A stretch of 64,000 nucleotides of DNA, from the NCBI GenBank assembly GCA_020137815.1, contig CM035361.1, positions 3,265,021 to 3,329,020 on the forward strand, written 5' to 3'. The position numbers and the translations under genes were made by a program. This DNA is from Hormiphora californensis (Eukaryota; Ctenophora; Tentaculata; Cydippida; Pleurobrachiidae). Under the pieces are notes generated by a model. The model was not told the DNA's origin and did no database searches. It saw only the letters and a program-made list of their open reading frames with translations. The stretch's first letter is position 1. The number at the start of each line of letters is the position of its first letter. This document shows, piece after piece, positions 33,401 through 44,036 of this stretch.

Positions 33401-34225
33401 GAGATTTGGAAATGGCACATTTGTCTGTCACATTATCTCGTGATTAGTCTGCGGGGGCGGCCGCCGAACGTTTCCTGTGATGGGTGCGCGCCGCAAAACG
33501 CGCTCCAAAATGCACCCGTGGGAATATTTGATTGGGATCATTGTGGGAAAATTTGACACATGTTCATTTGCCGCAAACGTTCCAACGTCGTCTAAACGGG
33601 TTTTGCGTCTGGACGGCGTCTAGGCGGAGTCAGACGGGATTGAGACGTGCCCTTACTCAACAAGTCACTGCAGTAGGTATTGACTAAAGAGGTGTGGTTC
33701 AGGTTTGTCTTTATTCCCACGGTTGTATGGTTGCTTTGAGTCGCTATGTGAGTGCAGTGTTTCCGGCTTTTCTCACCACCACCCAGTACACCTAATGTTT
33801 TCTCTCTAGGTTCCTTTACCTTTTTCCGGTTCCCATTTGCTGCGTTCTCTCCCAGCAATTTACCCCAATAAATTATGAAACCAAAAGAACGGCAATATAT
33901 TTACAGCACACCACATATATGTGTGAGTGCTTGTGAGTTTTTGACGTTGGTTGACTATAATACCAGCCAGGAAGTGCAATTTGCACTGTACTGTACTTCT
34001 TCGACACAACAGGGGTGTCCCAAAATAGGGCCCAGCTTTTTTGTCCCACGCCAAGCTGTTAGCCTATTTTAGATTTTCACAGATGCATTGGCCATTGTGT
34101 ATTGGATAGAAGCAGTACGATTCTGTGTGGTTACAGCAGCTGTAATGCTGTTGGTGATAGTGTTGATGATGTTCATTTCTCAGTTTGATATCAACCACTG
34201 CTGTGAGTTGTTGAGTAGCATATGA
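26549..34225 (+). CDS. Gene 1: unidentified membrane protein, twelve phase-matched exons, 5' incomplete
   Basis: Exons read from splice signals and phase: 26,549-26,706, 26,918-27,000, 27,311-27,378, 28,422-28,496, 30,723-30,768, 31,150-31,268, 31,491-31,691, 31,815-31,876, 32,189-32,342, 32,538-32,709, 32,898-32,947 and 34,073-34,225. Lengths sum to 1,341 bp and every junction keeps frame, about 446 residues plus a missing start. The N-terminal part is polar and probably disordered (FDYSTRGRAFTVSGPSEAS; YSPPTPIDDSNYEPSYYG; acidic EDSYDEIHTNKD). The C-terminus has hydrophobic segments: LWLAIIFTLVDIALIIAGSC, IILGFILLGIGIGMLVPGL, and VVTAAVMLLVIVLMMFISQF in the last exon. The layout (long cytosolic N-terminus, paired helices) recalls TMEM134/TMEM230-type proteins, but I do not claim homology. 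If the 32,947 donor is not used the protein ends at a TGA at 32,969. The link to the 34,073 exon is the least certain. Confidence 0.6.
27019..27116. mobile_element. hAT-type MITE, copy 1
   Basis: 98 bp beginning CAGGAACCGGCCGAA and ending TTCGGTCGGTTCCTA, flanked by an 8-bp duplication GAGATACA (27,011-27,018 and 27,117-27,124). It sits 18 bp after a donor of gene 1. The interior contains GGTCACGTGACTGGTTATCA. Same family as the elements at 27,445, 29,188 and 59,911. Confidence 0.9.
27445..27553. mobile_element. hAT-type MITE, copy 2
   Basis: 109 bp with ends CAGGAACCGACCGAA / TTTCGGTCGGTTCCTG and an 8-bp duplication CTGCTGAT (27,437-27,444 and 27,554-27,561). Intronic in gene 1, in the opposite orientation to copy 1 judged by the CACGTGAC side. 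Confidence 0.9.
27850..27938. repeat. (CT)n microsatellite
   Basis: About 88 bp of uninterrupted CT dinucleotides in an intron of gene 1. Similar long CT/GA tracts are at 46,365-46,436, 53,402-53,538 and 60,217-60,285. Confidence 0.95.
28541..28591. mobile_element. 51-bp miniature inverted repeat flanked by TA
   Basis: CAGGGTGGCCCAATAAG at the left and its near complement TTGGGTCACCCTG at the right, with TA on both sides. This is the pattern of mariner-type ends reduced to a minimal foldback. Intronic in gene 1. Confidence 0.65.
28932..29819 (-). CDS. Thioredoxin with altered active site (CGPW), nested in a gene 1 intron
   Basis: Minus-strand exons 29,687-29,819, 29,309-29,424 and 28,932-29,026 join in phase to a TAA at 28,932-28,934; the first exon with the start was not found. 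The product has the order of a classical cytosolic thioredoxin: LTEFKEKLVEARDALVCVTF, then FSAKWCGPWRMIKPDVH, then SHIHSDVIFYEVDVDDNEE, then the cis-proline loop CMPTFQFFKK, and a C-terminal helix KLDETIRKLRK. Normal thioredoxins have WCGPC; here the second Cys codon is TGG (Trp), which would remove the resolving cysteine and disulfide reductase activity by the normal route. The gene lies wholly inside the intron of gene 1 between 28,497 and 30,722, on the opposite strand. A hAT MITE sits 12 bp past the donor of the middle exon. The intact frame argues against an old pseudogene, but a single-base error cannot be excluded. Confidence 0.8.
29188..29296. mobile_element. hAT-type MITE, copy 3
   Basis: 109 bp, ends CAGGAACCAACCGAA / TTCGGTCGGTTCCTG, 8-bp duplication CTCCTAAC (29,180-29,187 and 29,297-29,304). 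The right duplication overlaps the thioredoxin exon donor region (GTAAGTTAGGAG on the minus strand), so the insertion took place within 12 bp of a splice site without destroying it. Confidence 0.9.
30394..30435. repeat. (CT)n microsatellite
   Basis: About 42 bp of CT repeat at the end of a broader CT/TAT-rich tract from 30,210, in the gene 1 intron. Confidence 0.9.
30880..31149 (+). repeat. Minisatellite duplicating the acceptor of the 31,150 exon
   Basis: About eight imperfect copies of a 40-50 bp unit with the core CTCCCCCAGACCCTATGATT, followed by CCTAACACCCC. The true acceptor and exon start at 31,150 are the last copy (CTCCCCCAG|ACCCTATGATTC, then ACTACAGC instead of CTAACA). Every upstream copy therefore presents the same acceptor and first exon bases, but reading on from them meets TGA or TAA in the next unit. 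Confidence 0.8.
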
Positions 34226-34622
34226 GGGGGCTAGGTTTTATGAGGGGTCAGGGGGAGAGGGGGCTGGCCCTCTGCAGCAGTAGCAATGTGTTGTTTCCGG
34301 GTTTAAAGTCCGTGCACTCTAGCACTCTATGTGTGACATCACACGATAGGGGGAGACAATGCCATTTTGAAATAGAGAGAGTAAGCGTGGGAAAGTAGCC
34401 CTCATTTCTCGCCCTGCATGAGCTTTTGCTGTTTTAGAAGAAGCCTGTTTTTACCGACATGTGACGGGTATGTATAATGAAAGTAGAAAATGAATTCGCC
34501 AGGGGGAGAGAGAGTGAGACTCTCTCAGTTGTCAGTTGTCGAAATGAATCAGTAAGCATTTTAGCGAGGCCCCTCCCTTTTATCAAACGATTGCCTAACA
34601 ACGTTCCTCTCTCTCTCTCAAT

Positions 34623-34693
34623 GAGAGTTACAAATCTTGGATTTGAGTTCATTGTTACTAACAATGAACTCAAATCCAAGATTTGTAACTCTC
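34623..34693. repeat. Perfect 35-bp-arm palindrome with one-base loop
   Basis: Arms 34,623-34,657 and 34,659-34,693 are exact complements around a single C; the left arm starts GAGAGTTACAAATCTTGG. It is 52 bp upstream of the gene 2 ATG and probably in its 5' leader or promoter. No target duplication is evident. Such a perfect arm pair suggests a very recent event or an artefact of inverted read joining. Confidence 0.85.
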
Positions 34694-34745
34694 TTAGGCT
34701 CATCGGAATGGCAGCTGGTAGACCCACCCCCCTCCACCTGCTTAC

Positions 34746-37190
34746 ATGATTCGACCAGCTGAGAGTCAGCCTACAGTTCTGACGTTACGGAACTATTTAA
34801 ATTTTGTGCAGGTAATTGGTGTTAATTTAGAAAAGTATTAACCCTTTGAGGCCCATAGGATATGCATATGTCCCAAAAGTTTGAGGCTCAGTCCATGATA
34901 CTTATGATGAGTTACTTATTTACTTATTTAACAGTTTCCATCCTATTTCCAGGTATTATCGCGTCCCAACTCAGCCCCCAACTCCAGAACTGGACCTCTT
35001 CCCCCTCCTTCGACCCGACACTATCACCACTCCACATCCGGGATAATGTCAAATGAGCCTTATACCCTATTAGCTAACTCACCCCTCCACCAGTCAAATA
35101 GTTACCATGGTATGTTGTTGTAGTTACCGACCCTCCTGTACATTTCTCGTCGCGGGTCTCAGAGAGAGATGGTCGAACAAGTTTACTAAAATCAACGTAT
35201 TCCCTGCTTTACTAACTAGTTCCCCACTCTATTTCAGGTCGCCAGCCCTCTCCAATCCCCACCACTTCTTCAGCAGGACCCTCTGGAATCCAACACCAGG
35301 CTCCATCCCACGGCTCAATTAGATCACTTGGTCCGCCCTGTAGTTATAACAATCGACCTCGTGGGGTGGCCAGCTATGAGCTATCAAGTTAGTATTCTTA
35401 TTTCGGTGTTTGACTTTGAATGAAATGCACTGTTTCGATATTCTGTTGATCCCCTGAGTTACACCCCCAGTGAAGTTAGCTAATTCCCCCTTCTCCACCC
35501 CTGCAGGTCACGGGTTTGTTAGTGCAGCAGGATCTATTGGGTTCTCCTCTGGATCGCTAGTCGGCAGCAACTGTTCTGCTACCCCTCTACTTGTCATAGA
35601 TACGGTATGTTGTACTTCAATTCTGTACCAATTCCAATGTTGTGCTTCTAGCCAGAGAATTCTAGCCAGAGAGGAAAAGCGCCTCTTTGTACGATTCTCA
35701 AGATAAACCATAGTATTCTAACACCCCCTTCCCCTTCCCTGATCCCTCTCCATATTTCCTAACCCCTCCCGTCCCCAGGATGTGGTAGTACCAGAAGATA
35801 CCCGGCCACCACCCTACACGGAGGGACCCGATTATGTAGCCCCTCCCCCCGCACCACGATACAGCCAAGTCGTTAATTCCTGTTATATCAGATCCAACAG
35901 TCTGTTTCACAGGAAATACTGCTTTCTCTTGTATGGGCAGTGTGCGGACTCTAGCTATAGGTAGGGGAAGATTGTGCGCTCCTAATCCTTTAAATCGTTT
36001 TTGTTTCATTTTGTCTAATTTACCCAACGTATTAAAAGTTGATACCGTACCCACTACCCAGTCTCCGTACAATATGCTTCAATATCCTCCCGTTCCCTAA
36101 TTGTTGAAAATTGTTCCAGGTATCACAATGTGTTGTTGCGGAGTGGTGTTTCTGATGGTGACATATGTGTTCGGAGCAGTCAGTAACACTTATCTAGGAT
36201 ATTTGGGAATTTTACAGGTATACATATCTTAGATATTATCTACTAGTAGGCCCGTTCGCCCTACGGGCGAATTTCGGGGAAATGGTAGCTGGTTTAGGGA
36301 ACGCTGACATCACCTGCACCATCCGTTCCTAGCCTCTCTCTCACTTTCTCCCTACCCATGTTGTTGTACGCTCTGGGCTTCCTGACAATGTCAAGGTGCG
36401 AATTTAAGAAATCAATGTCAGGGAGGCACAGTGCTGTTCCAGAAACTCATCACGTGAACTTGGCCGCTATGTAGCCAATTCAGAGATTTCTACGGTTGGA
36501 GTAATCACCCTTGGGGCGACGTTGGGTTAAAGCTACAGTAGTCGTTGATTGGCTCGCTTGAACACGTGGCGGAATTGTTATTTCATAGCGCCTGCTCCCT
36601 GACAGCAGCAGAATCTTCAGCGGACCCAGATGACCGTGCCGAAGATAGCGCTGGGGGTTGAAAGAAGAGAAAGAGTTAGCATCAGGGACAAAAAGTAAAA
36701 GAATGCACGGCAGAATTGAATTTCCCTTAGTACCCAAACGCAAACTGGAGTGAGGTGGTTTCTAAAGGGGGCTTAATAATTGCACGTCGAGGTTTGTAGT
36801 TGCTAGGTGATGTAGCACTGACAATTTGAATAGTAAGTAGTATGATGTAATTAGCTATTAGCTAAACTAAACAACTAGGAACATGATAGCTAAGCTATTA
36901 TAACTAACGTGGTCACATATCAACTAGCTTTTGGAAAACTCATATTACATTTCCTTTACTAGTTCTAACCTCTCCCCCTATCATCCTCTCCACCCCTTAC
37001 CCAATACCCAACAATCCCATCCCAGGTGATTGTAGGACTAACCCTGATTCTCCTCGTGACTATCTACAACTCAAACCGCTGTGACTTTGTACGGTTTGTC
37101 AAGGATCATCGACTCTGTTCCTGTATTGGAACACCTTCATCATCTCGTAGGGGATCCCGGAGACCTAATTCTGTTGTCATGGTCACGTGA
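34746..37190 (+). CDS. Gene 2: unidentified proline-rich small membrane protein
   Basis: Exons by splice signal and phase: 34,746-34,811 (ATG, MIRPAESQPTVL), 34,953-35,109, 35,238-35,387, 35,507-35,604, 35,779 to about 35,960, 36,120-36,217 and 37,026-37,190 (stop TGA). The first five agree in phase. The 35,779 exon's donor is unresolved because the nearest good donor (35,960) does not match the frame of the next exon. The N-terminal part is Ser/Pro-rich and likely cytosolic, with PPPY followed by PPPAPRY (a WW-domain-binding PPxY motif). Two hydrophobic segments follow: MCCCGVVFLMVTYVFGAV with YLGYLGIL, and VIVGLTLILLVTIY, then a Cys/Arg-rich tail (RLCSCIG, SSSRRGSRRPNS). Gene 1 upstream and gene 3 downstream have the same general plan. 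A perfect palindrome lies in the putative 5' leader and a minisatellite covers the stop. Function unknown. Confidence 0.6.
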
Positions 37191-37279
37191 CAGGGGATTC
37201 CGGAGACCTAATTCAGTTGTCATGGTCACGTGACAGGGGATCCCGGAGACCTAATTCTGTTGTCATGGTCACGTGACAT
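37148..37279 (+). repeat. 43-bp minisatellite over the gene 2 stop codon, 3 copies
   Basis: Units run from GGGGATCCCGGAGACC to GGTCACGTGACA with period 43 bp; the TGA at 37,188 recurs at 37,231 and 37,274. The first copy is coding (the last 14 residues), the other two are 3' UTR. The unit length is not a multiple of three. Confidence 0.85.
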
Positions 37280-37297
37280 GCCAGAAGGAGACAGTAC

Positions 37298-37303
37298 AAT
37301 AAA
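37298..37303 (+). terminator. Candidate polyadenylation signal of gene 2
   Basis: AATAAA 108 bp after the stop codon, followed by GTGTAAG and a G/T-rich stretch from 37,440. A plausible cleavage signal by position, not proven. Confidence 0.45.
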
Positions 37304-37711
37304 GTGTAAGATCGTTACTTTAACGAGGCGAGAGAGACAGAGTTGTATGTTATATACAGATCTATTCTCTTCTACCGAGACTGTTTCTGCCTTGTTTCTA
37401 CGTGTGTTTCCGTGGCGTGTTTACATCGCGTGAAACTTTTTGATTTTGATTTTTGAAGATTTGTTTATGGATTTTTATTTGACGTTTTGTGTATAAAGAA
37501 TGCAATTGGTGTTGTGTATGTACTACTTATATCGCATGTATTTGTTGACACATTGAAATATAATATTTGATAAATGTACATATTGTGGAATTATAATTTA
37601 GGCTAATTAGTGTTAATGAGACATGTATATTAGTTATCAATTCATGACGTCACGTATACTAAGTGTCACAAGCGAATATAGCATATTATGTCTCTATATG
37701 AAGGTGTTATT

Positions 37712-37764
37712 AATACTGATAAATGCTCATAATGAGACTCATATTATGAGCATTTATTAGTATT
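37712..37764. repeat. Inverted repeat (hairpin)
   Basis: AATACTGATAAATGCTCATA pairs with TATGAGCATTTATTAGTATT with a short loop; two mismatches. A possible small MITE remnant in the region that is later found duplicated at 40,950. Confidence 0.7.
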
Positions 37765-37799
37765 CATCACATACTTAGGATTAACAGTGCTGCTTGCAG

Positions 37800-37960
37800 T
37801 CAAAATACGGTAACGCAAAATACAGTAAGGAGACGCGCACGGTGCATAACGCGCGGCAAAAAGTTCATGTGTCAGCACGTACTAGCGCCCTGATTGGTCA
37901 CGGTTGCGCGTCGTCTTACTGTATCTTCGTTTTCCATTACCGTTTTCCCACTACAAGCGA
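37800..37960. mobile_element. Probable MITE with imperfect terminal inverted repeats
   Basis: ACGGTAACGCAAAATACAGTAA followed by GAGACGCGCA near 37,806 mirrors TGCGCGTCGTCTTACTGTAT and TTCCATTACCGT near 37,910-37,950. About 150 bp, GC-rich core, no ORF. Confidence 0.55.
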
Positions 37961-38213
37961 CTGTGAAAGTTGTAACATTGAGAGCTCATTTATAGTTTTA
38001 ACCCTTTAAATCGCTTTTGTTTCATTTGGAAATACAACTATAATAGTTTATTGCATATATTAGGTTTTATTTTCTAACGTTTCTATTGACAGTGTAACAT
38101 TGTACAGAGATTCATGTATTGTTAGTTGTACATACGGTTTTTGAGATTTTCAGGACAAAATGTTGCCCCTTTTCTTGATTACTGTGTCATCAGACAATTA
38201 TTGAGACCAAATA

Positions 38214-38312
38214 CAGTCGGACCCCAATTTACTGGGATGTTCGGGGGAAAGGGTTTTGCCCGGTAAATCGGGGTTCTGGTACATCGGGGTCCGGTAAATC
38301 GGGGTCCGACTG
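38214..38312. mobile_element. pogo/Tigger-type MITE, copy 1
   Basis: 99 bp flanked by TA, with ends CAGTCGGACCCCAATTTAC and CGGGGTCCGACTG and internal repeats of CCGGTAAATCGGGGT. The CAGTCGGACC...GATTTACCGG end resembles invertebrate pogo/Tigger termini and is unlike the 12-kb pogo's end, so a different family. Other copies: 61,944-62,034, about 63,508-63,614 and a degraded one near 41,275-41,382. Confidence 0.8.
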
Positions 38313-38319
38313 TACTATC

Positions 38320-38860
38320 GATTTCCTCAGGCAAATTAAGACCTGAACCAGCTAAAATGTAAAATTTCATCTCAATTATGCCAAGTACTAGTACTAGTTC
38401 AAATAATTACCACTGAGTAATTATAATTATCATTAATTTCATGCTCACCTACACCACTTATGTCTAATCCAGTAGATCTAAGATTTTTTAATTTTTCATT
38501 AAATTCTGAACATTCACATATTCGACTTAGAAGTAGAATTCTAGAAACATTTAAAACTTGCAACAATCCATCTGACTTCATATCCCACCAAGGTTTTAAT
38601 CTCATGATTTTAAACAACAGCTAGCTAGTTTAATAAGTGACATGCATCTGAGACCAAGTCTAACACAGTACACGCACACAGCACACATTTAATTTTAAAC
38701 AATGATTTGCTGCTTCAGATAATTTGCTATTATTCGTTGATCACTTGTGTCGATTCTCGAGTATACCTAATCTTTCTAGAATATAGCTCCATTTTGTAAA
38801 AGTGATAGCTTCAAGTTTTATAGTTGTAGCCTCACTTTTTGCTACCTAAAATTCTCCTCA
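38320..38860. other. No gene recognised
   Basis: AT-rich intergenic sequence; a degraded second copy of it lies at about 41,395-41,880. Confidence 0.5.
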
Positions 38861-39845
38861 TAGTCAGGGCATATGATGAAAAAATATGGGCATAATTGTT
38901 ATCAAGCTGATTCCACTTTTAGTAGGCTCTAATAGGTCCCTAGAAACACCAAAAAAATTGGCCGCGGTTTTATCAATGAAGAAGTTGGGTTTTTGGGCCA
39001 CGCCCTTTTACCTATGTTTTTATCCCTCTGGCGAAAACAAAAACGGGCTTAGGAAAGGAGTAGAGACAAATCTGAGGACACTAAAATGTGTAGCGTCCTC
39101 GCATTAGTGGTGGTAGGTGCGGAAATTAAGTCTCTATCTCATCTGGTTAATTAGATAATTGGATAATTAGATATGCGCATAACCGTATTTTGGCTATATG
39201 GCTATAGCCACTTAGGAATGGTTTAGAGACTTTTCACTGGTGCCATTTTGTAGGCAATAGCCAAGTTATGGGGGGTCGACGTCGAACTTTTAAGCTCTAT
39301 CTCCAACCGTTTGGCCGCTACTTGGCTTTAAAGATGCTCAAAATCGGGCTTTTTACCGTTTTTTGCTCATTTTGATAGCGGTCAAACGGTTGGAGATAGA
39401 GCTTAAAAGTTCGACGTCGACCCCCCATAACTTGGCTATTGCCTACAAAATGGCACCAGTGAAAAGTCTCTAACCCATTCCTAAGTGGCTATAGCCATTT
39501 ATCCAAAATACGGTTATGCGCATATCTAATTATCCAATTATCTAATTAACCAGATGAGATAGAGACTTAATTTCCGCACCTACCCCCACTAATGCGAGGA
39601 CGCTACACATTTAAGTGTCCTTAGATTTGTCTCTACTCCTTTCCTAAGCCCCGTTTTGGGTTTCGCCAGAAGGCTAAAAACATAGGTAAAAGGGCGTGGC
39701 CCAAAAACCCAACTTTTTCATTGATAAAACCGCGGCCAATTTTTTTGGTGTTTCTAAGGACCTAATAGAGCCTACTAGAAGTGAAATTAGCTTGATAACA
39801 ATTATGCCCATTTTTAATTTATTTTGGCATCATATGCCCTGACTA
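38861..39845. mobile_element. Foldback element with 3-bp target duplication
   Basis: 985 bp with ends TAGTCAGGGCATATGATG and complement. Arms of about 440 bp are near-perfect inverted repeats around a centre near 39,350 (TTTTTACCGTTTTTTGCTC). TCA precedes (38,858-38,860) and follows (39,846-39,848) it. The degraded duplicate at about 41,951-41,967 reads TTCTCCTCATTGCGCC without the element, i.e. the empty site, supporting TCA as the target duplication. No coding capacity. Confidence 0.8.
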
Positions 39846-40379
39846 TCATTGCGCCACATGCTGCAGCTCCCTCCCAATTAATCTAATCCCCACACTTCTT
39901 GTGCGTGTATAGAGGGTGAGATCGGGGGCGTGTGATATATATTTGTTGTGGTGAGCCCCCAAGATTAATCATGCGACGCGATACGCCGATACACATATAA
40001 TACTGCTGCATATAGCAGTCTGATGATACCAATAAGGGATGCAAACCCCCGATAATACCCCTAGATTATTTTATGGGGGTAATTAGGAGCTAAAAGTTCT
40101 TCGAGCAAAAAAAGAAAAGGTCAAACTAGTCGGTACATTTTTCGGTCCCCTTCTCGCTACATCTAGTCAGTATACCCCCGTCCTCTTTCGAAACCATTTC
40201 CTAGTCTTGTACTATTTTCGTCCCCGAAATAATGTTTTCACGTCATTTCCTCAGCCTCCCATATTCTAGTGTATCTGGTAGTTATTTGCGGTATTGCCGT
40301 CCGAACAACATGTAAATTGGCGAAGGGCACATAGGCCCTTCAGGGGGGAGAAACAACAGTTGAATAGATGTCCCTTTTT

Positions 40380-43300
40380 TCAGAAAGAAAAATGCGATAA
40401 ATGCCTTTCTTATAATGTAATTTTTCTACCCAAAACTTTCCAATTTTAAATTTTTTTTTCTCTCTTATACCGTTTTTTGTTTCTGAATTCAACTAATAGC
40501 AAAGCTTAACAGCTTCTTAGTTAAGCGCCGCAACTGCTCACTTGATTTCTTTATTTTTCTTTTTTTTTCCTCTTTCATGTTATGCCTGAGGTTTTGCTTT
40601 GAAGTGTTTTTTTCTATATTGTTCCGTGTTCTTATTTGTCAGACTTTTGTCACCCCACTATTTGTGAAAATTTCCTTCTTAAACTCCCCCTTTCTTTCTT
40701 CTCGTTCCCTGGTTTCCGACTTTTTTCCCCCCCCCATGCATGTTTTTTCAAGCATCAATCTGTGTTGCAAAAAATTCCTTCTCTTCCCTGGCCCCTCCCC
40801 ATAAGATGTTTTTTAAAGTTAATCGATATCCATTGCACTTTTCGGGGGAAAAAAACCCGGGGAAACTAACGGGGTGGCCATTGGGGGGGCCACTAAAGGG
40901 GTTTTTTTTTCCAAAAAAACTGAAAAAAGGGGGGTGGGGGTCAACAAAAGCGAATATACATATTATGCTCGAGGAAGGTGTTTTAATATAAATAATCCAA
41001 ATGAGACTTATTTATAGAAATTTATAGTTTTCATCACACACATTAGGATAAGTTGAACATGAAGCCATTTATATTTTTAAACCCCTTTTAAATCGTTTTT
41101 TGTTTCATTGAATACAACGTAATATTTTATTGCATAATGGGTTTTTTTTAAAGTTTCTTTTTGACAGTGTAACAATTACGGATTAATGTTTGTTGTTGTA
41201 AAACGGTTTTTGAGATTTCGGGAAAAAATCCTCCCCCCTTTTTTTGTTTACTGTGTCATAAGACAATTAATTGAGCCAAAACTCGGACCCCAATTTTTGG
41301 GGATGTTGGGGGGGAAAAAGGGGTTTTTGGTCGGAAATCGGGGGCCACTAACGGGGGCAACTAAATCGGGGCCCCGACTGTCTTTCCTCGGAAATTAAGA
41401 CCGAAACCACCCTAAAATGAAAAATTTTCATCTCATTATCCAAGTAATAGTCTAGTTCAAATAAAATTACCCTGAAAATTATAATTACTTAATTTCATGC
41501 TGAGCTACACCATTATTCTAACCAGTGATCTAAGTTTTTTTAATTTTATTAATTCTGAACATTCACAATTCGACTTAAAAGGTAGAATTCGAAACATTAA
41601 AAAACTTGCAAAAATCCTCTACTTCTTTTCCCCAAAGGTTGTAATTAGATTTTAAAAAAACACAGTATTTTTTAAAAGTGAAAAGAAATGCAGTGGACCA
41701 AAGTCAAAAACCATTTAACGCACACGCACCTTTAAATTTAAAAAAAATATTTGCGCTTCAGATAATTTTGCTTTTACGTTGATCCTTGATCACTTGTGTC
41801 GTTTCTCGTACACCTAATCTTTCTAGAATCAGCTCCATATGTAAAATTTTGATGCATCATTTTTTAATTTTGTCCCATTTTTTGTACCCAACGGGGGCCC
41901 GTCCCCCCCCTATGTTGCGCGCCCGTACGCGGGCAATTACCCAACATTCTCCTCATTGCGCCACATGGTCCCCCCCAAATTTAAATTTAACCCCCCTTTT
42001 CTTGGCGGGTAAAGGGGTGAGGGGGGGGGGGGGCGTGTGATTATTTTTGTTGTGGTGACCCCCAAAGATTAACTGCCGCGATACACATAAATACGGCAAA
42101 ACAGGATGATACCAATATGTATGAAACCCTTTCGAATTTATACCATTATTATAATATGTGGGGTGTTTTTTATAGGATTAAAAATTTCCGCTGCACCCCC
42201 ACCAGTCTTTACTACTCCCCGCCCTCTTCTCGCCAGTCCTAGTCTACTACTACCCGCCCTTTTTCTCGCAAGTCCTATTTCCACCAGGTTCTTCTCACCG
42301 CCCTATTTTGTACATTCTCTGCCCTTTTCCCCCAGTCCTATTTTTTTATAGTCTCGCCCGAAAAAAAATGTTTTCACTGTTTTAAATTTCTCCTCATCCC
42401 CCCAATTCTCTGCTTTTTCTGATAGTTATCTAGCGGTATCTGCACGTCCAACACAACACTGTATAATTGGCAGTAATTGCACATCCCAGCACGCCCTCTT
42501 CAGGAGGCACTCACGACAATCGACACACGTTAGTTAATAGACTGTCTCTTTTTCAGAAAGACAATATGCAGTATAATGCCTTCTCTCTATAATGTAATTT
42601 TTCTAGCCGCATCTTCCGAATTTTGACAATTTTTTCTTTCTCTCTCTATACCAGTTTTTTTTCTGAAATTTTAACTAAAGAAAGGGGTGAATGCTCTAAC
42701 AACATTTCGGGATAACGCCTTTCCCCAAGTCTTGCTCATCTTTATCTTTTTTCTTTTTTTCTTCCCTCTCTCTTACCCCTCTCTTTTTTCTCTCTCAGTT
42801 ACGCCAGCAGTTGCTTGGGGCACGCCTGCCACGGTCCCCTTTAATTTTGCTTTGATCAGCACTTTGCACCCGAAACCCCCCCCCACCCCCCTCTTCTCCT
42901 TGTTCCTGTTTTTCCCCGGGGGTTCCCCCCCGGGATGTTTTTCAAACATCAATTTTTGTTGCAAATATCTCTTTTCCCGCCTCCCTTAAGTATGTTTTTA
43001 AAGTTAAAGATATCCAAAGCATTTTTCCTCATGGTCTCGAGTTGAAAAGGGGGGAAAGTATTTTTCAAGTTGAACGGATCAAAATATCCGGAAACGAACA
43101 TCGTTTTATTTTTCTCTAGTTGGCCACCCTCCTTTTCTTTCTCTTCCCTCTTTCCCCTCCTTCTCCCTCTTTTTGCCTTTTCTCCCTTTTCCCTTTCCCT
43201 TCTTTTTATATGGTTTCCCCAACTATTTTTTTCTTTCTTTTTTTGGGTTTTCCCCGAGGGAAAGAGTGGGTTTTGGGAAGGGGGGAGGGAGGAATAGGTA

Positions 43301-44005
43301 AGGGAGGAATAGGGGGGAAAAAATCGGTAGAAAAAAGGGGATGAAAAAAAGGGGGGAGAGAATAGGAAACCCCCAAGGGGGGGTTTTTTTAAAAAATGGG
43401 GAAAAAATTAGGAGAAAGGGTTTTAGAAAGGGGGGCGGATAGGAAAAGATAAAAGAGAAAAGATAAAACTTGGGGGGTTTAAAAATTAAATGTGTTTTTT
43501 TGGTTTTGTTTCAGTTTTGTTCGTTAACCTTTTTACGCGTCCACTTAAAACTTAATGCGAAAGGCAAAGTTTAATGATAGAGAGGGGAGAAAGTAGAGAG
43601 GAAGAGAAAAATAGAGGGGAGAAAAATAGGAGGAAAACTCGTTAAGAATTGCAAGGCCTATTTGATTTAAAACAGTAGGCCAACATATTTTTGCTGAAAA
43701 GGGAGTTAGGCAAGGGTCAGAAGAAAAGTGAGAGGGGTGGGAGAGGGAGGAGAAGGGGAGGGGGAGGAAGGGGAAGGGGGGGGAGGGGGGTGTATGTGAA
43801 AGAGAGGTGCAAGAGTTCCGGTTAGGGCTGTATGTTTTTACGCCCCCCCGGGGGCTTTGTCAAAGAAAATAATGTGCTCATACCCCCCCCCCCCCCAAAC
43901 CCCCCCCCCAAAAAATTTTTTTTTTAAAAAAAACTCCCTTTACCCCCCCCCCCACCCCCTCTTCTCCTCTTCCCTCTCTTCTCTTTTGGGCCCCCCCCCC
44001 CTCAG

Positions 44006-44036
<31 letters not shown>

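Larger units (their letters stand above)
37670..43060 (+). repeat. Approximate tandem duplication of a 2.2-3.3 kb block
   Basis: Unit 1 is about 37,670-40,940 (including the foldback element); unit 2 is about 40,950-43,060. Matches in order: GCGAATATA...CATATTATG (37,673/40,950), TTTAAATCG...TTTTGTTTCATT (38,005/41,088), the pogo MITE (38,214/41,275), CATTGCGCCACATG (39,847/41,960), TTTGTTGTGGTGA (39,942/42,044), AGAAAG...TATAATGTAATTTTTCTA (40,383/42,556) and TTTTTAAAGTTAA...GATATCCA (40,808/42,990). Unit 2 is full of small indels in homopolymers. Confidence 0.75.

Noticed and set aside
36240-36275. GC hairpin CCCGTTCGCCCTACGGGCGA considered as a tRNA fragment or small RNA
   Set aside because: No cloverleaf, no A/B box pair and no anticodon arm; only a short local hairpin.
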